64,000 bases of DNA from Cohnella xylanilytica (GCF_014212175.1 NZ_JACJVR010000002.1:107776-171775); one strand, 5' to 3'; numbered from the stretch's first letter, positions 50,395 through 60,212 are shown. Program-made: numbers and translations. Notes: generated from the sequence alone by a model not told the origin.

Positions 50395-51867
50395 ATGCGT
50401 GGACACATCGCTAAAAAGGGAAATCGATATTATATCGTCGTAAGGGTCGAGGACGAACTGACGGGAAAGAGCAAGCCAAAGTGGATGCCCGGAAGTTACG
50501 AGAAGAAACGGGACGCCGAGAATGCACTGCCGAGCATTCTCAAAAAGCTTCAAGAAGGCCCGTACATTGAGCAGCGTAACGAACCGCTGGGAGACTATAT
50601 AGGTCGCTGGCTTGAAAAGAAGAAGACATCCGTGAAGCCGGCCACCTGGAGTTCATATGCCTGGTTGGTTAATTCGCATCTTATTCCAAACATGGGCAAG
50701 ACGACCTTGCCCAAACTGAAACGCGAACATTTTCACGAGCTCTATCACAAAAAGCTCCTCCCAATCCTTGCCGTTGCCTCGATCCGTAAGCTCCATGTGA
50801 TTGTCGTTGCGGCGCTGGATGAGGCTCGCTATGAGGGACAAATTGCCATCAATCCAGCTGAGGGAGTCGAGTTGCCTAAGGGGACACGGCCTAAATTTGA
50901 TGTCTGGACTGAGGAGCAGCTCGAACTGTTCCTCGAGGAAGCTCGGAAGGATCAATACGCGATTGCCTTCGAGCTTGCGGCAGAAACAGGTATGCGGGAA
51001 TCGGAAATCTGCGGGCTCCCACGCGATGGTGTACATTTAGACCAAGCTCTGCTTTCTGTAACACAGGCGTATACGAAAGCAGAAAAAGGTTATGGCATCG
51101 ACGATACGAAGAACAATTCCAGCGTCCGACCGGTCCCATTGTTTAAGAATACAGTCATCAGCCTTCGGGAGCATCTGGAGAAGCAGAAAGTCGAGCGGGA
51201 GCAAGAAGGATATAAAGATCACGGCCTCGTCATCCAGACAAGCGTTGGTACGCCAGTGAGCCCCCGAAATCTGCTTCGCAATTACGACCGAATCATCCGG
51301 AATGTCATGCGGCAGCAGGAGGCTCTCAAAGCGGCCGGCGAGCCTTACGTGTCATTCAAGCGTATTAAATTCCATGAGCTGCGCCATACTCACGCTACGA
51401 TCCTGCTCAAAAATGGAGTCCACCCTAAGATCGTCCAAGAACGGCTCGGCCATTCATCGATTCAAGTGACGCTCAACACGTACTCCCACGTTATACCGAA
51501 CCTACAGGAGTCCATTCTGAAATCGATCGGATCGTCGATTATCGGAGGAAAAGGAAAAGCGGCTAGAACACTTAATCAAGCACCGGTGGATCCGGATGAA
51601 GGACGCCCGATCGTTGCGGTCGAGTACGAAGCATTCAAACCAGAAACTTATCGCGGCATCGAAGTGCTCGTAAAAGGGGACAAGGTCATTTTTAACTCCG
51701 GAGACTTCTATCGTGATTATGGCCAAGTGGTCCTCGAATATCCGAACGCGATCCAATTGCCATCGGTATCTCAATATATGGAGGACCTTAAACGCGACCC
51801 GCAGAAAAATATTCATCTGAGGATTGATTTTGAGAAGGACGAAAAGGAGTTCGAGAGGGTAAAATAA
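50395..51867 (+). CDS. int: Prophage tyrosine integrase with C-terminal extension
   Basis: A 490-residue integrase. Residues 1-60 are an AP2-like arm-binding domain, about 70-160 the SAM-like core-binding domain and 175-395 the catalytic domain: Arg in TGMRESEICGL, HELRHTHATILL, GHSSIQVTLNTYSHV with the nucleophilic Tyr. About 95 extra residues follow, unlike most integrases. ATG 50395 follows AAGGAGATCGC; upstream in-frame starts are ignored. It lies 120 bp from the tRNA-Thr gene it uses as target. Confidence 0.95.
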   Translation: MRGHIAKKGNRYYIVVRVEDELTGKSKPKWMPGSYEKKRDAENALPSILKKLQEGPYIEQRNEPLGDYIGRWLEKKKTSVKPATWSSYAWLVNSHLIPNMGKTTLPKLKREHFHELYHKKLLPILAVASIRKLHVIVVAALDEARYEGQIAINPAEGVELPKGTRPKFDVWTEEQLELFLEEARKDQYAIAFELAAETGMRESEICGLPRDGVHLDQALLSVTQAYTKAEKGYGIDDTKNNSSVRPVPLFKNTVISLREHLEKQKVEREQEGYKDHGLVIQTSVGTPVSPRNLLRNYDRIIRNVMRQQEALKAAGEPYVSFKRIKFHELRHTHATILLKNGVHPKIVQERLGHSSIQVTLNTYSHVIPNLQESILKSIGSSIIGGKGKAARTLNQAPVDPDEGRPIVAVEYEAFKPETYRGIEVLVKGDKVIFNSGDFYRDYGQVVLEYPNAIQLPSVSQYMEDLKRDPQKNIHLRIDFEKDEKEFERVK

Positions 51868-51932
51868 TAGAAACTTTAACACTTTAAATCATTAAAGGTT
51901 AGAAAATTGTTAGAAGATCGGCCCACATAAAG

Positions 51933-51970
51933 CAAAAAGCGCGGCTCCCGAAACCCCGGGAAACCGCGCT
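51933..51970 (-). terminator. Terminator for tRNA-Thr, on the prophage side
   Basis: AGCGCGG ... CCGCGCU (7 pairs) with an inner CCCGGGGUUUCGGG hairpin, then UUUUUGC on the - strand. Since the tRNA 3' end is the attachment site, this terminator is probably supplied by the phage. Confidence 0.75.
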
Positions 51971-51987
51971 ACGCTTGAGAAGTTAAG

Positions 51988-52063
<76 letters not shown>

Positions 52064-52076
52064 GCGACACTTTTAT

Positions 52077-52105
52077 ATCTTACTGATTTGCCCCCGATAA
52101 GTCAA
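52077..52105 (-). promoter_or_regulatory. Promoter of tRNA-Thr
   Basis: On the - strand TTGACT (52105-52100), 17-bp spacer, TAAGAT (52082-52077), 14 bp before the tRNA 5' end. It is host sequence. Confidence 0.7.
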
Positions 52106-52139
52106 GCGTTTTGGGACAGGTTTTTTTTGGCATTAAATA

Positions 52140-53375
52140 TCAGACGAATTGGAACCAATCCTTGCCCCAATATCTCCGCCATTGCGGACCGACCGTGACC
52201 GGCTCCCGGCGTGCGCCGGCCGCCGTCTTCTCCGGCTGCTGCTCGACGTTCGCCGTCTTCAGGCCCGCTCCCCCGCAAGCTGGGGATGGATCCGGAGCCT
52301 TCCCTCCGTCCAGGCTGCCGATCATGAGATGGAGATGCCGCTTCAAATCCAGCTCGAACGGCTTCGCGACCCGGCTGCCGTCGGCATGGCTGAAGACTCT
52401 CACGACCGGACGCTGCTTGTTGTCCTCGTGAAGGCGGGAGACGACGCCGATCTCGCCCGTGTTCAGCCGGACGACCGTGCCGACCGGGAACAGAGCGAAC
52501 CGGTCGCGGAGCCGTTTGATTTTGTCGAAATCATACAAGGTGCCCGCTCCGGCGTACAGAACCTCGATCGCCTCGTGCGGCAGCATCGGACGGCCGTCGA
52601 TCCGTCCGTGGACGAGCGTGTCGAACGCATCGACGATTCCGACCCATTGGACCATCTCGTGAATTCTCGCGCCGCCGACGCCGAACGGATAGCCGCTTCC
52701 GTCCATCCGCTCGTGATGGAACAGCGCGCAGTGGGCCGCGAGCAGCGGGAATCCGCTGTCGCGGAGCAGCAGGTACCCCGCCTCGGCATGGGCTCCGTCG
52801 TCTTCGCCAAGCGCGGCCGGACCTTCCTGCCCCTCGCGCGTGCGCAGCCGGCCGATGTCGTGAAGCATCGCTCCCATGGCCAGAGCGATCAGCTCCTCGC
52901 CCGGCAGGCCGGCCTCGATGGCGGTCCTCGTCGAGCACACGGCGACGTTCAGCGCATGCTCGGCGAATTGCCTGCGGCCTCCGTCCTGCATCATCGTCGT
53001 CAGATGAATCGGCAGGCATACCGGGTCCTTCCGGCTCCGCAGATCGTTTACCAGCATGGCGGCCGCGTCGTGACAGAAGCGTACCGTCTCGAACGACAAC
53101 GACTCCCGGCCCGGAGCGGAAGCCTCCTCCATGACGAGAGCGATGGCGCTGTGCAGTACGATCAGCGTCTCGTCCCGGATCGCTTGCTCGGGAGTGATGT
53201 CCTCGGTTCCCTCCTCTTCCACGTGCAGGAACGGGAAGCCCATCTCGTGGAACCGCCTAATAATGCCTTCCGACAAGACGAATCCCCTTCGGGCCAGCAC
53301 CTGCCGCTGCTCCGAATAGACCGAACGCCCCAGCTTCATCCCTGGCTTGCAATGCAGGGTAGGCATAATAATCAT
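52140..53375 (-). CDS. HD-GYP domain cyclic-di-GMP phosphodiesterase
   Basis: A 411-residue protein. MLHDIGRL provides the HD metal pair and HHERMDGSGYP the GYP motif of HD-GYP hydrolases, which degrade cyclic di-GMP. The N-terminal 110 residues (MKLGRSVYSEQRQVLARRG) are the usual partner region; the C-terminal 60 residues are disordered. GGAGGCTGCGGAAA precedes the ATG. First chromosomal gene beyond the prophage. Confidence 0.9.
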   Translation of the reverse strand: MIIMPTLHCKPGMKLGRSVYSEQRQVLARRGFVLSEGIIRRFHEMGFPFLHVEEEGTEDITPEQAIRDETLIVLHSAIALVMEEASAPGRESLSFETVRFCHDAAAMLVNDLRSRKDPVCLPIHLTTMMQDGGRRQFAEHALNVAVCSTRTAIEAGLPGEELIALAMGAMLHDIGRLRTREGQEGPAALGEDDGAHAEAGYLLLRDSGFPLLAAHCALFHHERMDGSGYPFGVGGARIHEMVQWVGIVDAFDTLVHGRIDGRPMLPHEAIEVLYAGAGTLYDFDKIKRLRDRFALFPVGTVVRLNTGEIGVVSRLHEDNKQRPVVRVFSHADGSRVAKPFELDLKRHLHLMIGSLDGGKAPDPSPACGGAGLKTANVEQQPEKTAAGARREPVTVGPQWRRYWGKDWFQFV

Positions 53376-53666
53376 TTTCCGCAGCCTCCATGTCTACCTT
53401 GAACTTCTATGACCTTCGCGCTAAGCGATACCGTTAGGCGGCTTCACGATGTCATTCCCGATTCGCGCCATTCGCCGGAGCGGACCCGCGCCCTCCGTCT
53501 GTTGATTCCAGAATACAAGCCCTCCGAGTCATATGACCAGTGACAAGCGTCACCGATATCGTCACGGCGCCGGCTCCTCGTCCCGCTCGGCCCTTACGGT
53601 CCGGGGATAGGATGGCAAATGGAAGCATTTCCTTTATAATGAAAGGAAGAAGGAGTGAGAGGCGCT
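53376..53666. other. Intergenic region with response regulator promoter
   Basis: No gene seen. A TATAAT box (53635-53640) lies within the inverted repeat CCTTT-ATAATG-AAAGG (53631-53646), 27 bp before the response regulator ATG. The repeat could be an operator for autoregulation. The -35 is unclear. Confidence 0.55.
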
Positions 53667-54329
53667 ATGTTCAGAATCATCATCGCAGACGACCAGACCC
53701 TCATGAGAGACGGGTTGCAGACGATTCTCCAGCTCGAAGACGATATGGAGGTCGTGGCGACCGCCGAGAACGGGCTGGAAGCGTGCGAGCTCGCCCTGCT
53801 TCACCAACCGGATCTGGTGCTGATGGACATCCGCATGCCGGTCATGAACGGAATCGACGCGGTGAGGAAGCTGAAGAGCGAATCTCCCTCCACCAAGGTG
53901 CTCGTTCTGACGACGTTCGACGAAGACGAATATATCATCGAAGCGCTGGCGAGCGGGGCCGTCGGCTTCCTGCTCAAGGACATCCCCAGCGACAAGCTGC
54001 TTCAGGCGATCCGCGACGCCGCCAAGGGGGAGATGATGCTTCCCTCGGCCATCGCCGCCAAGCTGGCGGCGCGGCTGTCCGCCGCGCCGGCGGGGACGAA
54101 GCCCGCGCCGACCCGGACGAGGGGACGGTCGTCCGACATCAAGTTCACGGACCGGGAGATGAGCATCATCTCCTTGATGGTGGAGGGCCGGACCAACCGC
54201 GAGATCGCGCAGCTGCTCTTCATGAGCGAAGGGACCGTCAAGAACTACATCAGCACGATCTACGACAAGATCGGCACGAACGACCGCACCCAGGCCGTGA
54301 TCTGGCTCAAGGATATGACGGTCACGTGA
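53667..54329 (+). CDS. NarL/FixJ-type response regulator
   Basis: A 220-residue regulator: a receiver with IIADDQ, LMDIRMPVMNG (phospho-acceptor Asp about residue 54) and VLTTFDEDEY plus Lys, then a LuxR-type helix-turn-helix (DREMSIISLMVEGRTNREIA). ATG 53667 behind GAAGGAG is chosen over GTG 53655. It is cotranscribed with or just ahead of two sensor kinases. Confidence 0.95.
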   Translation: MFRIIIADDQTLMRDGLQTILQLEDDMEVVATAENGLEACELALLHQPDLVLMDIRMPVMNGIDAVRKLKSESPSTKVLVLTTFDEDEYIIEALASGAVGFLLKDIPSDKLLQAIRDAAKGEMMLPSAIAAKLAARLSAAPAGTKPAPTRTRGRSSDIKFTDREMSIISLMVEGRTNREIAQLLFMSEGTVKNYISTIYDKIGTNDRTQAVIWLKDMTVT

Positions 54330-54401
54330 CGAGAGTCACTGGGAGGAGTTAAGCCGCCGGGCTACAATAGAGACACTTTCAACTTCGTGGGAGGAATGGC
54401 G

Positions 54402-56390
54402 GTGAAGGGGCGGTTCTGGCGCGAGCAGGTTCCATTGATTCGGCCGTTATTTTTGCTGCTCGGCCTGCTCGTCCTCATATGCGGCTGGCTGATCCAATAC
54501 GGACGGTTCGAGGGCGATTCCCTCGACAGTCGGACTTGGGAATGGACGGCAGCCGGTTCCTTCGCGGACGAATCTCCTCCCGTGTCGGGCTGGATCCCTT
54601 ATCCCTCCAAGCCGAATTTGCACGTCGAATCGAAGGCGTATTGGCTGCGGATTCCCCTGCCGGCGACCGATTCCCGGGAGCCGCGGCTATGGCTAACGGG
54701 AGTCATGGCCGTTCGGGTCTACGACGACGCAGGCTCCCTGTTATACGGCTACGACCCCGCCGAGCGCGGTCATCGGATTAATCTGCTGAGCCGTTGGAAT
54801 CTGGCCAAGCTCCCGATCCCGGTTCCGGCCCGAGTCGACGTTCTGATCGAGAACCGCGCCGCCTATCAGCCCGTGCCCGAGATTCGGCTGATCGACCGCG
54901 GCGACCTGCTCGCCCATCTTTTCCGCAAGGACAGCTATTCCTTCATTCTGGCGAGCCTGCACCTGTTCTGCTCGGCGATCGCGTTCGGGCTGTTCTGGTC
55001 GCGCAAAGACAAGCTCTATTTATACTTTTTCTTGTTGGCCATAACGGGAGCGTACGCGTCGGCCGTACGGAACTCGCTGCTTCAGATGTTCTGGGATCAG
55101 CCGTGGCCCGGCTACCTGGAGAACGCGGTCTTCCCTCTGGGCGTATTCTCGTTCATCTCCATGCTTTACGAGCTGTTCTACCCATTGGAGAAGAAGCTCC
55201 TGAACCGCCTTCGCTGGATGATGCTCGGGTTCTCCGTCGCCGCGGGAGCCGCCGCGTTGATCGATCCCTGGTTCTACGACTGGCTGCTTCGTTACCCGTT
55301 GCCGCCGTTCTATCTTCTGACCGGATTGCTGATCTTCCGCGTGCTGATCAAGGCCTTCCTCCAGAGAAGGGACCTGGAGTCGGTCTGGATGCTGGCCGGG
55401 AGCAACGTCATCAGCGCCGTCGCGACCTTCCACGTCGTCCGCAACTTCATGCCCTATCTGTACGACTGGCTCGCGGAGAGAATTCCCTTGTTGAAGGAGA
55501 TGCCCTTCGACCTGCTCCAGATCGGCCTTCTGCTTTTCCAGATCGGCTTGATCCGCGTCATCATTCATCGGTTCGGCGTCTTGAATCAGCAGCTGACCCA
55601 GTTCAACCGCACCCTGGAACAGAACGTGATGAGCCGGACGGCAGAGCTGCACGAGCGGACCGCCCAGCTGCAGGAGACGAACGCCAGGCTCGCCGCTTCC
55701 ATGCGGGAGACGGCGGAGGTGATGGCCGAATCGATGATTCTGGAGGAGCGCCACCGCATTACCGGCTCCATCCATGACAACGTCGCGCACGTGCTCGCGG
55801 CGACCATCGTGCAGTTGGAGGCCGCCAAGCGGCTGCTCGACAAGGATCCGCGCCATGCCGAAGACAAGGTCGTCGCTTCGCAGCAGCTGGTCCGCAAGGG
55901 GCTGGAGGAGATCCGGCTGTCGGTCCGGCTGCTGAAGGAAGACGCCAATCATTACGACTTGCCCGCGGCGATGGGCGCCTTGATCCGCGATACGGCGGAC
56001 GCTTCGGGAATCGTCGTCGACAGCAGCATCGCCTCCCTTCCGAGTACGCTTACGACCTTGCAGAAAAGGGTGTTTTTCCAAGCCTTGCAGGAGGGGCTCA
56101 GCAACGGACAGAGATACGGAGGCTGCAGGAAGTTCCATCTGCGGATGGAAGCGAATGGACGGGAGGTCCAATTCGAGCTGTCGGGCGACGGAACCTCGTT
56201 CGTCCCGCCGGGCTCCGGAAGCGGGCTGCGGGCGCTGTCCGAGAGCGTCGAGCGCTTAAGCGGAACGCTTCAGGTGCTCGAAGGCCAAACCGTCTGCATC
56301 CTGAGAGTCAGCCTGCCCTACGCGCCCGAGGCATCGCCGACCCTGGAGCCCCATCCGTCATGGAACACGCTGGGAGGGATCGATCTGTGA
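54402..56390 (+). CDS. Membrane sensor histidine kinase 1 (HisKA_3, partly degenerate)
   Basis: A 662-residue kinase. N-terminal helix (about 12-30), an extracellular beta domain of about 150 residues, then about seven hydrophobic helices (185-390), a coiled coil, the HisKA_3 region EERHRITGSIHDNVAH and an ATPase domain. The N-box reads EGLSNGQRYGG, with Tyr where the paralogue has His, and the H-box Gly is Ala. GTG 54402 follows GGGAGG. It is similar throughout to the next gene, so the pair is a tandem duplication. Confidence 0.85.
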   Translation: MKGRFWREQVPLIRPLFLLLGLLVLICGWLIQYGRFEGDSLDSRTWEWTAAGSFADESPPVSGWIPYPSKPNLHVESKAYWLRIPLPATDSREPRLWLTGVMAVRVYDDAGSLLYGYDPAERGHRINLLSRWNLAKLPIPVPARVDVLIENRAAYQPVPEIRLIDRGDLLAHLFRKDSYSFILASLHLFCSAIAFGLFWSRKDKLYLYFFLLAITGAYASAVRNSLLQMFWDQPWPGYLENAVFPLGVFSFISMLYELFYPLEKKLLNRLRWMMLGFSVAAGAAALIDPWFYDWLLRYPLPPFYLLTGLLIFRVLIKAFLQRRDLESVWMLAGSNVISAVATFHVVRNFMPYLYDWLAERIPLLKEMPFDLLQIGLLLFQIGLIRVIIHRFGVLNQQLTQFNRTLEQNVMSRTAELHERTAQLQETNARLAASMRETAEVMAESMILEERHRITGSIHDNVAHVLAATIVQLEAAKRLLDKDPRHAEDKVVASQQLVRKGLEEIRLSVRLLKEDANHYDLPAAMGALIRDTADASGIVVDSSIASLPSTLTTLQKRVFFQALQEGLSNGQRYGGCRKFHLRMEANGREVQFELSGDGTSFVPPGSGSGLRALSESVERLSGTLQVLEGQTVCILRVSLPYAPEASPTLEPHPSWNTLGGIDL

Positions 56391-58309
56391 CGCGCGCCTC
56401 TTGGCGACATCATTGGCCTCTGCTTCGCGCGCTTATGATTCTGTTCGCCGCCATCTGTACGATCAGTTCCATACTGAACCTGATACGGGACCCCGACAAC
56501 CTCCTCCGGCTTCGGAACGACGGTTGGGATTGGGCTCCCGCTTCGTCGTTATATGAGCCGGCTCCGCCCGAGAGCGGCTGGAGAAGCGACAGTCCGATGC
56601 CTTCCCGTTCCGAATCCGCGGAAGCCCCCTATTATTGGCTCCGCATCCCCCTTAAGGAGGACAACTGGAACGATCCTTATCTCATGATCAACAACGTCTC
56701 CAGCGTCCGGGTATGGGCGTCGGGGGAATGGACGTACGAGTACGATCTGAAGAAGCGCCGCGACCGGATCAACATGGGGTATCATTGGAACCTGGCCAAG
56801 ATCCCCGAGCCTCTCCCCAGCGATGCCTATCTGCTTCTGAAGACGCCGAGACAGGATCTTCTTCCTTGGATTATGATCGGGAATCGCGCCGATCTTCTGG
56901 AATTCATGATCCGGCGGGATACCGACAACCTGCTGATCGCGGCGCTCCTCTTGTTCTGCGGCCTGGTCTCGATCGGCGTCTTCGCGGTGCGGCGCGAGAA
57001 GCTCTATTTGTATTTCTTCCTGCTCTGCTTCATCGGAGGAGGCTCCTCGCTGATTCGCAACTTCACGCTCAAGATCCTCTGGGATTATCGCTGGCTGTCC
57101 TACTTCCAGACCGTCGGCCTTATGTTCGGGGTAGCGGCGTTTATGGGCGTGGTGGAAGCCTTGTTCCCGCGTGCTTGCGGCCGATCCGCGAGAATCTTGA
57201 AGCGCGTCATGCTGGGGCTGTCGTCGGTGACCCTCGGGGTGTCTCTTGTCAGTTTGAACGGCTATAACGCCCTGACGTTCGTCTTCTACCCTTTGTTCTT
57301 CCTGGTGATCGTCTCTTTGTTCCATACGGTCTGGAGGGCCTACCGGAACGGGCGGGACGTCGAATCCGCCTGGATGCTGGCCGGATTCTCGACGATGACG
57401 GGGGTGGCGTGCGTTCACGTCCTTCACTTTATGCAGGTGCCCTTTCTGTCGGACTGGCTTCGGATGCTCGTTCCCGCTCTGAAGCGCATGCCGACCGACC
57501 TGATCTTCTGGGGGCTGCTTCTTAACGTGTTCTGCATCGTGCGGGTCATCGTTCATCGGTTCGGACGCATGAACCGGCAGCTTGCGGAGTTCAACCGCGA
57601 TTTGGAGCTGCTCGTCGCGGAGAGGACCGCGGAGCTGCGGCAGAGCTCGACCGAACTGGAAGCCGCCAACGAGAAGCTGTCCTCGTCCATGAAGGAGACG
57701 GCGGAAGCGATGGCCGAGACGATGGTTCTCGAGGAGAGAAGAAGGATTACCGGCGCGATCCACGATACGGTCGGGCATGTGCTGACCGCGACTCTGGTGC
57801 AGCTTGAGGCGGCCAAACGGCTGATCGGACGGGACGACGCCCTCTCCATGGAGAAGATGAACGCGTCCCAGCAGCTGGTGAGCAAGGGACTGGACGAGAT
57901 TCGGCTGTCCGCCCTGCTGCAGAACGGCTCGTCGACCTTCGATTTGTCCACGGCCATGCAGGAGCTGATCCGGGATACGAAGAATCTGACCGGCATCTCC
58001 ATCGAGAGCCGGATCGGGGAGCTGCCGGGCGACCTGTCCACCGTTCACAAAAGAGTTCTGTACCAAGCTCTCCAGGAGGGCTTGACCAACGGGATCCGCC
58101 ATGGAGAAGGGAAGCGGTTCGAGTTCACGCTGTCGGCGGACGAGAAGGGAATCCGGTTCCGGCTCGCGAACGACGGACGGACGTATTCGCCGTCGGAATT
58201 CGGCTTCGGCCTGAAGGCGATGGCCGAGAGAGTCGCCCAGCTCGGCGGCCGCATGAAGGTCGAGCCCGGCGAGCCCGGCTGCATCCTGGAGCTGACGCTT
58301 CCGGCTTAA
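56387..58309 (+). CDS. Membrane sensor histidine kinase 2 (HisKA_3)
   Basis: A 640-residue paralogue of the upstream kinase with the same layout (extracellular domain, multi-helix membrane part, coiled coil). Catalytic motifs look intact: EERRRITGAIHDTVGHVL, EGLTNGIRHG and GFGLKAMAERVAQLGG. GTG 56387 overlaps the upstream stop (GTGA), so translation is coupled. Likely partner of the response regulator at 53,667; the signal is unknown. Confidence 0.9.
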   Translation: MTRASWRHHWPLLRALMILFAAICTISSILNLIRDPDNLLRLRNDGWDWAPASSLYEPAPPESGWRSDSPMPSRSESAEAPYYWLRIPLKEDNWNDPYLMINNVSSVRVWASGEWTYEYDLKKRRDRINMGYHWNLAKIPEPLPSDAYLLLKTPRQDLLPWIMIGNRADLLEFMIRRDTDNLLIAALLLFCGLVSIGVFAVRREKLYLYFFLLCFIGGGSSLIRNFTLKILWDYRWLSYFQTVGLMFGVAAFMGVVEALFPRACGRSARILKRVMLGLSSVTLGVSLVSLNGYNALTFVFYPLFFLVIVSLFHTVWRAYRNGRDVESAWMLAGFSTMTGVACVHVLHFMQVPFLSDWLRMLVPALKRMPTDLIFWGLLLNVFCIVRVIVHRFGRMNRQLAEFNRDLELLVAERTAELRQSSTELEAANEKLSSSMKETAEAMAETMVLEERRRITGAIHDTVGHVLTATLVQLEAAKRLIGRDDALSMEKMNASQQLVSKGLDEIRLSALLQNGSSTFDLSTAMQELIRDTKNLTGISIESRIGELPGDLSTVHKRVLYQALQEGLTNGIRHGEGKRFEFTLSADEKGIRFRLANDGRTYSPSEFGFGLKAMAERVAQLGGRMKVEPGEPGCILELTLPA

Positions 58310-58316
58310 TTTAACA

Positions 58317-58346
58317 TTGGATACGCGAACATTTGTTTGGTATACT
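58317..58346 (+). promoter_or_regulatory. Promoter of the radical SAM gene
   Basis: TTGGAT (58317-58322), 18-bp spacer ending TTTGG, TATACT (58341-58346), with an extended TG. 40 bp before the start codon. Confidence 0.7.
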
Positions 58347-58385
58347 TAAGCTCAACCGATAGCAACAGGAAGGGTTGAGCTTGGG

Positions 58386-59339
58386 ATGAGACAGACGGTT
58401 TACGAACCGATGGCAGCGAAGACGGTCCTGAACGCCGTGAAGGCCCCGTCCATGCCGTTCGACTGGTCGATCAATCCGTATCGCGGCTGCCAGCACGGCT
58501 GCAGCTTCTGCTACGCGAGAAGCACGCACGCCTACCTCGGGGAATCGGCGGACGACGCGTTCCAGCGCCACATCTTCTGGAAGGAGGACGCTTCCGCGGT
58601 TCTCCGCGCCCAGCTGAAGCGGATGGCGCGCTCCGGCCGGCTGCCGTCCTATGTCGCGATCGGCACCGCGACCGACCCGTACCAGCAGCTGGAAGGCAAG
58701 ATGAAGCTGACCCGGGGCTGCCTGGAGGCCCTCGCGGAGTTCGGCGTCGCCGCCAGCATCACGACGCGCTCGCCGCTCGTGCTGCGGGACCTGGACCTTC
58801 TCAGCCGGATGCCGGGCTCTTCCGTCAATCTGAGCATCCACTCGCTCGACGCCGATATCTGGCGCACGTTCGAGCCCGCTTCCCCGTCGCCCAGGCTGCG
58901 CCTTGATTGCGCCCGGCGCCTCCTGGAAGCGGGAGTGCCGGCGACCGTGTTCATGGCCCCGATTCTGCCTTACTTGACGGATACGCCGGAGCTCACCGAA
59001 GAGCTGATCTCCGAATGCGCGCAGGCCGGGGTGCGGGAGCTGATGCCCTCCTACCTCCGGCTCGAGACGCCGGAAGTGAAGAGCTGGTTCTTCTCCGTCC
59101 TCGCCAAGTCGCATCCCCATCTGACCGAACGCTACGGCCGGCTGTTCTGGCGCTCCTCCCGGCTGCCGGATTCGTACACGCGGCCCGCCAAGGCGCGCAT
59201 CGCGGAACAGATGGCCCGCCACGGGCTTGCCCGGCAGGCGGGCGGCCCCTCGCTGTACGGCCCTCCCTCGCGCCCGAAGGCGAAGGAGCCGGCGGCGGCT
59301 TGCGACGATGCCGCCCCCGTTCAGTTGACGCTGTTCTGA
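58386..59339 (+). CDS. Radical SAM protein, SplB/Rv2578c-like
   Basis: A 317-residue protein with the CQHGCSFCYAR cluster (C-x3-C-x2-C) binding 4Fe-4S and SAM, and the NPYRGC and GTATDPYQ segments of SplB-like/Rv2578c proteins. Its substrate is not known; relatedness to spore photoproduct lyase suggests DNA or nucleotide repair. The C-terminal tail is Pro/Ala-rich. Confidence 0.9.
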   Translation: MRQTVYEPMAAKTVLNAVKAPSMPFDWSINPYRGCQHGCSFCYARSTHAYLGESADDAFQRHIFWKEDASAVLRAQLKRMARSGRLPSYVAIGTATDPYQQLEGKMKLTRGCLEALAEFGVAASITTRSPLVLRDLDLLSRMPGSSVNLSIHSLDADIWRTFEPASPSPRLRLDCARRLLEAGVPATVFMAPILPYLTDTPELTEELISECAQAGVRELMPSYLRLETPEVKSWFFSVLAKSHPHLTERYGRLFWRSSRLPDSYTRPAKARIAEQMARHGLARQAGGPSLYGPPSRPKAKEPAAACDDAAPVQLTLF

Positions 59340-59559
59340 TCCTCCGGCGGCTTCCGGCCCTCCCGCCCCTTTGGAGCTCCGACCTTCCTTGCCCGGCCCG
59401 AGCCTTCGATCGATCTTGACCGGCCCGAGCCTTCCGATCGAATCCATCCGGTCCGTCCTCTCCGCCGCTCCGCCCCGGTCGGCTCGCCCGTTCGAACCTA
59501 AGCCGCTCCTTCCGCATAAGCTGTGACGACAAACGCCCAGCGACGAAGGGGAGCGACGC

Positions 59560-60168
59560 ATGAACGGACAGACTCTGATGGTTCCGATCGAGATTCACCG
59601 CATCGCGGAACCGCATATTAAGGTGAACGTGCCTGTCATCGCCGGCGGCACGAACGAGACCGCCCGGAAGGTCATGAACGACGACATTCTGAAGACGACG
59701 CACGACCTGATGAAGGCTCAGGGCTACCCGAGCCCCGATATTCAGGAGATGGACGGCACGTTCGAGATCAAGAACAACCAGCGCGGGGTGCTGAGCCTGT
59801 CCTTGCTGAACTATGCGTTCACCGGCGGCGCCCACGGCAACACGCTGCAGCGATCGCTCACGTTCGACGTGGAGAACGGGCGCTCCTACAAGCTCGGAGA
59901 CCTGTTCAAGCCGGGAAGCAACTACCGGCAGCGGCTGGACGCGATCATTCAAGCCCAGATCAAGGCCCGCGACCTTCCGCTGCTCGGGGATTATCCGGGG
60001 ATCACGGAGGACCAGGACTTCTACATCGCCGACAAGGCTCTCGTCGTGTACTTCCCCCTGTACGCGATCGTTCCTTACGCATGGGGATTCCCGTACTTCC
60101 CGATCTCCGTCTACGAGATCGAGGACATCATCGACGAGGAAGGGCCTCTCGGCCAGATGGTTCATTAA
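59560..60168 (+). CDS. RsiV-like DUF4163/DUF3298 protein
   Basis: A 202-residue protein with the DUF4163 N-terminal part and DUF3298 C-terminal part (LNYAFTGGAHGN, then YKLGDLFKPGSNYRQRLD). Such domains occur in anti-sigma factor RsiV and PdaC. No signal peptide or membrane helix is seen, so it is cytoplasmic or a shortened form. GAAGGGGAGCGACGC precedes the ATG. Confidence 0.85.
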   Translation: MNGQTLMVPIEIHRIAEPHIKVNVPVIAGGTNETARKVMNDDILKTTHDLMKAQGYPSPDIQEMDGTFEIKNNQRGVLSLSLLNYAFTGGAHGNTLQRSLTFDVENGRSYKLGDLFKPGSNYRQRLDAIIQAQIKARDLPLLGDYPGITEDQDFYIADKALVVYFPLYAIVPYAWGFPYFPISVYEIEDIIDEEGPLGQMVH

Positions 60169-60169
60169 C

Positions 60170-60212
60170 GGCGAAGGCGGCGCAAGGGAGCTTCTCCCCG
60201 CGCCGCCTTCCG
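60170..60212 (+). terminator. Terminator hairpin between convergent genes
   Basis: AAGGCGGCGC (60174-60183) pairs with GCGCCGCCTT (60200-60209) with an inner GGGAG/CTCCC stem. No U-run follows, so termination strength is uncertain. Confidence 0.55.

Noticed and set aside
50260..50553. - strand ORF of 97 codons at the integrase start
   Set aside because: No ribosome site; it overlaps the integrase N-terminus and the upstream terminator. The real - gene here is the short one at 50099-50260.
52149..53402. + strand ORF of 417 codons antisense to the HD-GYP gene
   Set aside because: Shadow of a clearly coding frame with intact HD and GYP motifs.
53540..54352. + strand ORF of 270 codons overlapping the response regulator
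   Set aside because: Arg/Gly/Pro-rich frame-shifted shadow of the receiver/LuxR gene.
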